DNA of 50,021 bases from a virus, in the IMG/VR virus record IMGVR_UViG_3300033153_006092, positions 1-50,021 of that record; one strand, 5' to 3'. Numbering within the stretch: the first letter of the stretch is position 1; each line of letters begins with the position of its first letter. Below are positions 33,443-39,540 of this stretch, in pieces. The position numbers and the translations under genes were made by a program. The notes beneath the pieces are model-generated. The model did no database searches. It was given only the letters and a program-made list of their open reading frames with translations, and was not told the DNA's origin.

Positions 33443-33573
33443 TGCCTCTCTTGGTGTTTTTAATAGAATATGGCGATGGGTACGTCTATAGCTTAAAGAC
33501 TATAGAATGTTACTCGGCGATACCCGTCACACCATGACTAACTCCTTTCTCCTGCATACTTAACAGGTGTTAT

Positions 33574-33591
33574 CGCTCGGAGGTACGAGCG
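33574..33591 (-). terminator. Short hairpin after 33595-33819 gene
   Basis: CGCTCG (33574-33579) pairs with CGAGCG (33586-33591) around GAGGTA, four to twenty-one bases past the stop of the leftward gene. It lacks a T-run, so it is at best a weak terminator or message-end stabiliser. A second weak structure lies between at 33475-33528. Confidence 0.4.
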
Positions 33592-33594
33592 GTT

Positions 33595-33819
33595 TCAACA
33601 ATCTATTTTTTCCCACTTATACTTTTCTTTGGCATCTTTCAAGAGGGCAGTTATATACGGTTTATCGGCACCTTTGACAAACTTTATTTCAATCGTACCC
33701 CACAGCTTAGAATCTTTGGTTGAGCCATACTGTAATTCTATGCTAATATCCTCATTGGCACTTATAGTCTTAACCGTTTTATGAGTATCAGACTTGATTT
33801 TCATGTAAAGCCTTGACAT
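33595..33819 (-). CDS. Unknown small protein
   Basis: The product is 74 aa with alternating strands (ANEDISIELQYGS, LWGTIEIKFVKG) and a helical C-terminus (ITALLKDAKEKYKWEK). No family is recognised. GGAGGTG precedes its ATG, which follows the repeat-protein gene directly. It is followed by about 200 bases with three hairpins and no sizeable gene before 33374. Confidence 0.5.
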   Translation of the reverse strand: MSRLYMKIKSDTHKTVKTISANEDISIELQYGSTKDSKLWGTIEIKFVKGADKPYITALLKDAKEKYKWEKIDC

Positions 33820-34368
33820 TCAATTCACCTCCCCAAAATCTATACCATCTTCTTCTGTCCAGCCACAACCACATATCCGCTTATGTAATTGCACCATGAA
33901 TGGATAATACTTCCACTTAGCTTTATTATATTTCCGCCTGACTTCATCATACTCCCGCTCGGCTTTATTATACTTCTGCCTGCTTTCATCATACTTCTGC
34001 CTGCTTTCATCATATTTCTGCCTGCTTTCATTATACTCCCGCCGGGCTTCACTATAATTCCGCCCGGCTTTATAATACTTCTGACGGGCTTTATAATACT
34101 TCTGCCCAGCTTCATCATACTTCCGTCCAACTTCATCATACTTCCGCCCAACTTCATCATGCTTTCGCACAACTTCATCATGTTTCTGCCCGACTTCCAG
34201 CAACTCTTCTGGCAAAAGTTTTTCATCTATAAACCGAAATAATTCTAGTCTTATAGATATTTCATTCTCCGGTTTATTTTGTTTAATATATTCCACCCTT
34301 TCGTCATAATCCCAACACCATTCATATAATTCATCATGATGTACATGAAAGGCAAAACCGCTTTCCAT
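33820..34368 (-). CDS. Heptad-repeat coiled-coil protein
   Basis: The product is about 182 aa. Residues about 59-156 consist of 14 consecutive seven-residue units of the type x-x-R/Q-K-Y-D-E, such as VGRKYDE, SRQKYDE and AGQKYYK, which would form a long charged helix. The flanks are an N-terminal acidic part (HHDELYEWCWDYDERVEYIKQN) and a C-terminal GCGWTEEDGIDF. GGAGG lies eight bases before ATG 34368. No gaps interrupt the repeat. It may be a spacer, a DNA- or protein-binding rod or a decoy; unknown. Confidence 0.6.
   Translation of the reverse strand: MESGFAFHVHHDELYEWCWDYDERVEYIKQNKPENEISIRLELFRFIDEKLLPEELLEVGQKHDEVVRKHDEVGRKYDEVGRKYDEAGQKYYKARQKYYKAGRNYSEARREYNESRQKYDESRQKYDESRQKYNKAEREYDEVRRKYNKAKWKYYPFMVQLHKRICGCGWTEEDGIDFGEVN
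33901..34194. repeat. 21-bp tandem repeat block, 14 units
   Basis: On the plus strand, the unit resembles TTCATCATACTTCTGCCTGC and recurs every 21 bases with changes. All six frames show a seven-residue rhythm, so the repeat is at the DNA level, produced by tandem duplication within the heptad-repeat gene. Confidence 0.85.
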
Positions 34369-34793
34369 CACACATACCTCCCTGATTTTATTTGGTCTAT
34401 TTTGTCAAGCAATAACCACTGTTGATGCTTAATAGCCAATTTATGGAAAACCTCAAATGCTTCTTTAGCTTCTCTAAAGGCTTCCCGTGCATCTTTACTG
34501 CATTTATTAAAGGCTTTAATATCTTTTTGCCAAATTGCCCTAGCCTGCATTTGGTCATTATTAGCAGACAGGTAAGCGGCATAACTTATTGCCATTTTAT
34601 TAGCAAGTTTAGCCTTTTGTTTAATAAGGTTATTATATACTTTATTTGCCTTTATGTAACACGCTGACGCATTGACTATTTCAACCGGTAACTCTGTCGG
34701 GTTAACCGGTTCATACTGGTCATTACTAGAATGACCATATATACTCTTGTGGTCAATATTCCAACGTAAGCATAGATGCTGATGTTCTGTCAT
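34368..34793 (-). CDS. Unknown helical protein
   Basis: The product is 141 aa. Residues about 50-130 are a long alanine/lysine-rich helix (AKLANKMAISYAAYLSANN, KDAREAFREAKEAFEVFHKL), likely coiled coil. The N-terminal part (HLCLRWNIDHKSIYGHSSN) is different. AAGGAGG precedes the ATG. It overlaps the heptad-repeat gene by one base and may partner with it. Confidence 0.55.
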   Translation of the reverse strand: MTEHQHLCLRWNIDHKSIYGHSSNDQYEPVNPTELPVEIVNASACYIKANKVYNNLIKQKAKLANKMAISYAAYLSANNDQMQARAIWQKDIKAFNKCSKDAREAFREAKEAFEVFHKLAIKHQQWLLLDKIDQIKSGRYV

Positions 34794-34978
34794 TACTTAA
34801 CCTCCTTTAGTAACTTCCAGTCTACCCCTTCGTTACTCAGTTTATATTGGTGGATAAAGGATAAACAACGGGTTGGATCAATAAACGACAATTTAGGTAT
34901 CAGATAATTCTGTGACCCCTTAACATAGTCATCGCTTGCCAGACAATACAACTTGTGTTTACAGTTTTTGCAATCCAT
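34793..34978 (-). CDS. Small zinc-binding-like protein
   Basis: The product is 61 aa and starts MDCKNCKHKLYCLASDDYVKG, with CxxC and a third Cys within ten residues, a pattern seen in small phage zinc proteins. The C-terminus is unrecognised. GGAGG precedes the ATG; the gene abuts its neighbours on both sides. Confidence 0.55.
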   Translation of the reverse strand: MDCKNCKHKLYCLASDDYVKGSQNYLIPKLSFIDPTRCLSFIHQYKLSNEGVDWKLLKEVK

Positions 34979-35273
34979 TTATCATACCTCCGATGAATAT
35001 TGTTTGGTTGTGACGTGCCTCTTTTTTGCACCAATGCTCAAAATCAAGCGCCTCGATAAAGGTCACCGGTACCCATTTGTTGCGGAGATGCTGTTCCATA
35101 CCTACTGCATACATATAGCAAAATACTTCACAGAAATACTTTACAGGGCTATGGTACAACCCATTAGGCACGTCAAATTGTTGCAATACAGAGTAAGCCT
35201 CAAAGGCATTGGCTACTTCACAATACCAACGAGGACTCGTCTCTGTAACTTGAATATAAACCCTATAGTCCAC
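34959..35273 (-). CDS. Unknown protein with GTG start
   Basis: The product is 104 aa with aromatic and Cys residues (VKYFCEVFCYMYAVGM). No family recognised. The start is GTG at 35273, supported by GGAGGT eight bases upstream. A hairpin repeat copy lies at 35313-35330 in its upstream leader. Confidence 0.5.
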   Translation of the reverse strand: MDYRVYIQVTETSPRWYCEVANAFEAYSVLQQFDVPNGLYHSPVKYFCEVFCYMYAVGMEQHLRNKWVPVTFIEALDFEHWCKKEARHNQTIFIGGMINGLQKL

Positions 35274-35312
35274 TTAGTATACCTCCAAATAGCAGTTATT
35301 GAGCAGTTATGA

Positions 35313-35330
35313 CAGAGCATGTTTGCTCTG
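35313..35330. repeat. Hairpin repeat copy 3 (CAGAGCA/TGCTCTG)
   Basis: CAGAGCATGTTTGCTCTG, identical to copy 2, lies in the leader upstream of the gene 34959-35273. Confidence 0.75.
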
Positions 35331-35476
35331 CGTCTATTACTTTTTTGTATGACCTAACAGATAATTTGGTTATAGTCTAATCTACCACCATTTTAGTTTA
35401 CCTCCCTTCTAAACTTCGTCCACCTAGTATTTCGTGGTTAAATATCTATTATCTAATTAATATCTATCTGTTACGT

Positions 35477-35494
35477 CAGAGCATTCCTGCTCTG
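35477..35494. repeat. Hairpin repeat copy 4 (stem same, loop TTCC)
   Basis: CAGAGCATTCCTGCTCTG keeps the seven-base-pair stem exactly while the loop differs from copies 2 and 3. A kept stem with a changed loop points to selection on, or copying of, the structure. Confidence 0.7.
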
Positions 35495-35569
35495 CGACAA
35501 AGTGTGCCGCTGTTTAATTACAGGTTGTCAATATAACCATTTTTTTATAATTGCTTAGCTGAAATAGAA

Positions 35570-35611
35570 ATAGCGCAACGAGTATAAATAGTTTACAACT
35601 CGTTGCGCTAT
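35570..35611. repeat. 14-bp stem-loop in early leader region
   Basis: ATAGCGCAACGAGT (35570-35583) pairs with ACTCGTTGCGCTAT (35598-35611) around 14 bases. It lies 71 bases downstream of the first early gene on the leftward strand. Leftward it is not followed directly by a T-run; it may be a terminator, an RNA-processing site or an origin element. Confidence 0.7.
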
Positions 35612-35667
35612 AGAATAATCGCTCAAAACTGATAGTACTGTGTGCTAGACTCTACTTGCTTTCTGCG

Positions 35668-35693
35668 GCAGCAGAGCTATTTTACTCTGCTGC
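35668..35693 (-). terminator. Hairpin across stop of first early gene
   Basis: GCAGCAGAG pairs with CTCTGCTGC around eight bases, spanning the TAA at 35682-35684. It shares the CAGAG/CTCTG core with the repeat family. No T-run follows, so termination would be weak. Confidence 0.45.
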
Positions 35694-36602
35694 AGTTATC
35701 TTACTCTCCCTCTCCTTCGCTTCCTTCGCTATCCTGTATAGCTGTTCACTTTCAGGAAGTCCAGCCTCAATACGCTCAATATGCTGCTTCATATTAATTT
35801 TACCAGGAATTAAATTCCCAGCCGGATCTGTGTGACTTGCAATAGCTTTCTTCAACTTCTCATCCGCTATCGATAAAGCATACTCAGTGTTGTTGGCAAA
35901 ACCCGGAACCGATACCCGCTTTCCATTCCCATTCGTTCTTTTGACAGACCTTGCGCTTCCAAAACGAATGTCAAATTTCCAGTCCGGCGTTTCATCGTCT
36001 GGACTATGCTTTGTATAAATAGCATTAACAGATGCGCTTTTCTCTTTGCTGACAAGCTTAGTATCCACACCGTCAAGAAAATGCTCTGCTCTGGACTCTA
36101 GCATAATATCTTGTATGCTGGACTGTAATGCCGGATCATAATACTGACACTGACCGCTGATGACTTGACGATCATCCGCTGTGAGTATATGACTGTCCTT
36201 CCACTTTCTCTGAATAGCAGTTGAACAAGACTGCGCGATAAATGTCTCTGTAAAGCTGTAATAGTCTAGCAAAGTCTTTTCGTGTATTGTGTCCCCTATT
36301 AGTTTAACAGAGACATCTTTGCTAGTCCATTTAAGAGACTCAGTGTCCAGGGTAAAGGATAAAGCTAGCGACTCAACGCTGGATGGAAGTTTCAACAATT
36401 TAACTCCGCTCCTCCAGTTAACTGTGTTAGCTTTTATCCCAATTCTAAGCAGCGACCGCTTTTTCATACGTTCTGCCTCTGCTTTCGACTCTGCAATATC
36501 CTTTTTCTGAGCTTCTACTACTGCCTTCATTTCATCCGAAAGCTTAGACTCGTCAACCGAAGCAATAAGTAACTCTAACTCTTGTGCTGATAGTTTAGCC
36601 AT
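35682..36602 (-). CDS. First early protein, unknown
   Basis: The product is 306 aa. The N-terminal 60 residues are a charged helix (DEMKAVVEAQKKDIAESKAEAERMKKR); the rest is mixed with no recognised motif. It is the first gene after the strongest leftward promoter (36683-36711), with a leader of about 75 bases and GGAG before the ATG, so it is expected to be made early and in quantity. Its place suggests a host-takeover role. Its base composition looks less AT-rich than the small genes that follow. Confidence 0.6.
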   Translation of the reverse strand: MAKLSAQELELLIASVDESKLSDEMKAVVEAQKKDIAESKAEAERMKKRSLLRIGIKANTVNWRSGVKLLKLPSSVESLALSFTLDTESLKWTSKDVSVKLIGDTIHEKTLLDYYSFTETFIAQSCSTAIQRKWKDSHILTADDRQVISGQCQYYDPALQSSIQDIMLESRAEHFLDGVDTKLVSKEKSASVNAIYTKHSPDDETPDWKFDIRFGSARSVKRTNGNGKRVSVPGFANNTEYALSIADEKLKKAIASHTDPAGNLIPGKINMKQHIERIEAGLPESEQLYRIAKEAKERESKITAAE

Positions 36603-36682
36603 TGTTGTATCTCCAAATAGTTTAGACTACCAGTCGTCTGCGATTATTCAGTTGTCAAAGAACAATGTGTTCGATTATTTTT

Positions 36683-36711
36683 ATTATAGCACAGATAGAA
36701 AAATATGTCAA
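36683..36711 (-). promoter_or_regulatory. Leftward early promoter, sigma70 consensus
   Basis: On the minus strand TTGACA (36711-36706) and TATAAT (36688-36683) are both perfect and spaced by exactly 17 bases. Start of transcription should be near 36676, giving a leader of about 75 bases before the ATG at 36602. All early genes down to 20898 lie in this direction. Confidence 0.9.
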
Positions 36712-36731
36712 GAGTAAAAAATATGTACGTA

Positions 36732-36751
36732 AGTGTCAGATTTCTGACACT
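36732..36751. promoter_or_regulatory. 20-bp palindrome, operator candidate
   Basis: AGTGTCAGATTTCTGACACT has nine-base perfect arms around TT, 20 bases upstream of the leftward promoter's -35. Position and symmetry fit a dimeric regulator's site. I did not find a second copy, and no obvious phage repressor gene is present. Confidence 0.6.
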
Positions 36752-36983
36752 GTGTTGCATAAATGATACACTCTGATTTTCACAAATGTTATAAGAAAAT
36801 TAAATATAATTATATCCAAAATATTGCGGTTAGTCAAGATGTAACAAAGTGATATATTATTGATAATTACTTCCAAAAGTATAGCGAACTGTCAAAATAA
36901 AAGTCATATTTTTATATCTGAGATATGCCAATAATCTTGTCTGACTGTGCGACGATAGTTTAGGAATGGTTGATATTAGCTGG

Positions 36984-37006
36984 TTTGTTAATCAAAAATT
37001 AACAAA
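36984..37006. repeat. AT-rich inverted repeat
   Basis: TTTGTTAAT (36984-36992) and ATTAACAAA (36998-37006) are perfect nine-base arms separated by five bases. It lies in the middle of the control region and might be an easily melted origin element or a protein site. Confidence 0.5.
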
Positions 37007-37262
37007 TGTTAAAATATCGTCAAACTGAGACGAAAAATACATATCCAGGATGAAATAGACAAATACAAGAAAGATATAATTACCATATTTATATTTATCG
37101 AAAATCCATGCAATTTCCTTTATTTTTCAATATTTCACTTTAGCTTTTTTTCACAAATGTTAACGGCTCTTTACACAGATTTTAGAAACATATCTAAAAT
37201 ATCTTTACTGGGTACTAAATGCAGGTGATGTAGTATACTATCTTCTGCTTTATAGGTTGCGC

Positions 37263-37350
37263 TTTAATCTCCACCAATTTGCGGAACGATAGTTTAATCT
37301 CCACTAGTTTTTGGAATGATAGTTTAGGATAGTTTAATTTGCCGATTGCT
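37263..37350. repeat. 30-bp direct repeats (iteron-like)
   Basis: TTTAATCTCCACCAATTT at 37263 and TTTAATCTCCACTAGTTT at 37293 start exactly 30 bases apart and continue with matching GGAA(C/T)GATAG. A third, partial unit begins at 37323, and GATAGTTTA recurs at 36953, 37289, 37319 and 37329. Such repeats often bind replication initiators or regulators. Confidence 0.65.
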
Positions 37351-37384
37351 AATAGTCAGGTTTAGTTTTGACAAAAAGCGTCGA

Positions 37385-37479
37385 GACGGTTGCTGCTACG
37401 CTAAAATAGGATAAACTAACCGTCATGCTTCATATAAAATTTTTTTTTATTTTTCGCTCGCCAAGATAGGCGAGCTTTT
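37385..37479 (+). ncRNA. Possible small RNA ending in a terminator
   Basis: GACGGTT (37385-37391) pairs with AACCGTC (37418-37424), and then GCTCGCC (37456-37462) pairs with GGCGAGC (37469-37475) followed by TTTT (37476-37479), which looks like an intrinsic terminator. A TTGACA lies at 37368-37373 but lacks a good -10, so the promoter is not clear. No protein is encoded. The terminator could instead insulate the terminase operon. Confidence 0.35.
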
Positions 37480-37558
37480 CACTATAGGTTATTGACATTC
37501 CGCATTATAACAACAAAAGTGTTATAGAGTCGCATTACGACTGACTTTACAATTTTCC

Positions 37559-37587
37559 TTGACATTTCACACATTTTATGTTATAAT
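37559..37587 (+). promoter_or_regulatory. Rightward promoter, sigma70 consensus
   Basis: TTGACA (37559-37564) and TATAAT (37582-37587) are perfect with 17-base spacing. It drives the terminase-portal-structural genes. Two small stem-loops (around 37506-37526 and 37529-37543) lie just upstream. Because it is a plain host-type promoter, late timing must come from another control. Confidence 0.9.
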
Positions 37588-37636
37588 AATGATATAGCAT
37601 ATTTTACATTTACGACTACGACACAACTCCCTTTTA

Positions 37637-37661
37637 GGGGCAGGGCTAATAACTCTGCCCC
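37637..37661 (+). promoter_or_regulatory. Hairpin in leader of terminase gene
   Basis: GGGGCAG (37637-37643) pairs with CTGCCCC (37655-37661); the ATG at 37671 follows nine bases later with no Shine-Dalgarno in between. The only purine-rich stretch is in the stem itself. The structure may terminate early transcripts or control translation. Confidence 0.55.
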
Positions 37662-37670
37662 GTATATATA

Positions 37671-38075
37671 ATGCCGAGAGAAAACAGATTAGAGGTTGAA
37701 AGTGAACAATCAAAGGCTGTCATACGAGAGCGGCAACTAGAAATAGTTAAGGCTCTTTATCCTGATGATTTAACTCCACAAGAAGTTGGTCAAGAGGCGC
37801 TCAAGCTATTGATGGCTGATTTCAAGGGTGCGCTTACTCCTCCTTTAGAGAATTCGGAGAAAGTTTTTTTAATAAGTTTAACAAAGAAATACACTGCAGA
37901 TGCGCCTAAGGCTATTACTGTAGAGACTAGGACTAGTCCAGAGGAGATGTTATATGAGGCTTTGGCTAATGAAGAACGGTTAGTTAATGAAGCTGTAGAA
38001 AAAGCTGAAGAATTTGGTGAAGCGGCAGATGAAAAGGCTAAGTTGGTAGAAGAATTTGAAAACAAAAAAGAATAA
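37671..38075 (+). CDS. Terminase small subunit (probable)
   Basis: The product is 134 aa. The N-terminal half is helical and charged (QSKAVIRERQLEIVKALYPDDLTPQEVGQEAL) and could hold a helix-turn-helix; the C-terminal 40 residues are a Glu/Ala-rich coiled coil. Position directly before the large terminase, and a 20-base overlap with it, support the call. It would recognise the packaging site. The start lacks a normal ribosome site (see the hairpin at 37637-37661). Confidence 0.6.
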   Translation: MPRENRLEVESEQSKAVIRERQLEIVKALYPDDLTPQEVGQEALKLLMADFKGALTPPLENSEKVFLISLTKKYTADAPKAITVETRTSPEEMLYEALANEERLVNEAVEKAEEFGEAADEKAKLVEEFENKKE

Positions 38076-39540
38076 ATTTACTCGTGGCGAATTATCATTA
38101 CGTCGGCGGGAAATAGTAGATAGGCAGAAATGGTATTGGTTTGATAAGATAGGATGGGAGCCACATCGTGGTCAAATGCCTATGCACTTATCAAAAGCTC
38201 GCAAACGTTTATCTTGTGCTGGTAGGCAGGGAGGAAAAACGGCATGGGCATCAGTTGAGGCATCTGCTTACATGATAGCTGGCCCGTTTAAAGTTTGGTT
38301 TGGAGGTCCCAGCTATGATTTAGTAAGCAGGGAGTGGGAAAATTTTGTTAAGTGTATTCAACATCCGGCAAATCCGCATCGCATCCTTTATCTCAATTCC
38401 AATAAGAACGCAGGAACATTATACTGTAGATTATCTAATGGTTCAATAGCTGAGGGTAAATCATTAGATATTGCGGCAAAGTCGCCTGCTATTGGAGAGG
38501 CAATTGATTTATTTGTTGGGTGTGAATTTGCTCAACAGAGGCACATAGGGGGTGATACTGGTATTTGGAATGGTCAGATTGAAGGAAACTTAATGACTAG
38601 GCGGGGTGATGTAATTATTCCAACTACTCCAAAGGGTAAAGACAAGTGGTTATATCCTTTATTTGAGTTAGGAATGTCAGGTGCTGACCCTGAAGTATTT
38701 TCACATCAGTGGCCATCGTGGGAAAATCCGGCATGGATGGAAGACCCTGTCGCTTTAAGGAGGAGGATGTCAAAGAGGGCATTTGACGAGCAAGTAAGAG
38801 GTTTATTTATTTCATGGAGTGGGGCTATATGGCTTGTTGATTGTATGTATGACCCGGATAAACATATTGAAGAGCCTATACCAAATATACCTAGTTGGTG
38901 GAATAGAATAGAAGTTATTGATCCTGGTTTTTCTGACTGGCTTTTTTGGATTGCGGCTGTTATTGATTCTAGTGGTGATATACATATAGTTGACGAGTTT
39001 CAGGCTAAGCAAATGAGGTGGGAGGATTTGGCTAAGGTAATCTATGAAAAACGAGTAAAGATGTATGGCAAAGACAATTTACCCTCGCACGTTCCAATTT
39101 ATGTTGATCCTGAAAGTCCGAGGGCTAGAAGTGAGTTAGCAAACGCAGGTCTTAAGTTAAATCCTCCCATTTCATTGCAATGTATACCAGCAGTTAATGA
39201 TGTATGGGCTGGTTTCTCTTCTGCCATGGGGTATTTTGGTGGAGACAAAGAGTTCATTTCCAAATCTTGTCCATTAGTAATAGAAGCGTTAGAAAATCAT
39301 GAGTGGAGTGAAAGATATACTGCCAAAGGTAACAGGGTAGAATTAAGAGATGAATATAAACATGCTAGTGATGTAATGAGATATTTACAAATGGTGACTA
39401 TACGGCCATCTATTCAACCTCAACGTATAAAACCAAAGTTCGGTATAGGGTATGATGATTTAATGGTTGGGGTAGACAGCAATGCGATGTCGCCTGGTAT
39501 GCCAATGAGTCAATTTAATCGACTGCATAGGGTGGCTTAA
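38056..39540 (+). CDS. terL: Terminase large subunit
   Basis: The product is 494 aa. ATPase Walker A is AGRQGGKT (residues 55-62); the Walker B strand reads IDLFVGCEFA (150-159) with Cys156 where Asp is usual before Glu157. The nuclease domain shows VIDPGFSDWLFWIAAVI, IYVDPESPRARSELANAG and HASDVMRYL, matching RNase H-like packaging nucleases. TTG at 38056 is the start, overlapping the small subunit. It packages DNA into the head through the portal encoded next. Confidence 0.9.
   Translation: MKTKKNKFTRGELSLRRREIVDRQKWYWFDKIGWEPHRGQMPMHLSKARKRLSCAGRQGGKTAWASVEASAYMIAGPFKVWFGGPSYDLVSREWENFVKCIQHPANPHRILYLNSNKNAGTLYCRLSNGSIAEGKSLDIAAKSPAIGEAIDLFVGCEFAQQRHIGGDTGIWNGQIEGNLMTRRGDVIIPTTPKGKDKWLYPLFELGMSGADPEVFSHQWPSWENPAWMEDPVALRRRMSKRAFDEQVRGLFISWSGAIWLVDCMYDPDKHIEEPIPNIPSWWNRIEVIDPGFSDWLFWIAAVIDSSGDIHIVDEFQAKQMRWEDLAKVIYEKRVKMYGKDNLPSHVPIYVDPESPRARSELANAGLKLNPPISLQCIPAVNDVWAGFSSAMGYFGGDKEFISKSCPLVIEALENHEWSERYTAKGNRVELRDEYKHASDVMRYLQMVTIRPSIQPQRIKPKFGIGYDDLMVGVDSNAMSPGMPMSQFNRLHRVA

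Larger units (their letters stand above)
35274..35681. other. Non-coding gap with hairpin repeats
   Basis: This 408-bp stretch has no convincing gene. It holds two copies of the CAGAGCA hairpin (35313 and 35477), a 14-bp stem-loop at 35570-35611 and the edge of another hairpin at 35668-35693. It separates the first early gene from the next. A TTGACA on the minus strand near 35535 has no good -10 partner, so I do not call a promoter. Confidence 0.65.
36603..37670. other. 1.07-kb gene-free divergent control region
   Basis: No convincing gene lies here. Contents in order: leftward consensus promoter (36683-36711), 20-bp palindrome (36732-36751), stem-loop (36984-37006), 30-bp direct repeats (37263 on), a possible small RNA (37385-37479), rightward consensus promoter (37559-37587) and a hairpin at the start of the terminase gene (37637-37661). 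The AT-rich sequence and repeats also make it the best candidate for the replication origin. Confidence 0.7.

Noticed and set aside
33475-33528. A tRNA-like or riboswitch-like fold (GATGGGTA/TACCCGTC with inner TCTATAG/CTATAGA)
   Set aside because: No anticodon arm, T-loop or known aptamer pattern; the stems are short and one has a wobble pair.
33889-34242. Repeat-rich open frames on the opposite strand and in a second leftward frame
   Set aside because: They are shadows of the 21-bp tandem repeats; the frame at 33820-34368 has the ribosome site and sensible flanks.
37492-37520. Third promoter from TTGACA at 37492
   Set aside because: No -10 hexamer at 16-18 bases; the nearest TATA-like stretches are 7 or 24 bases away.
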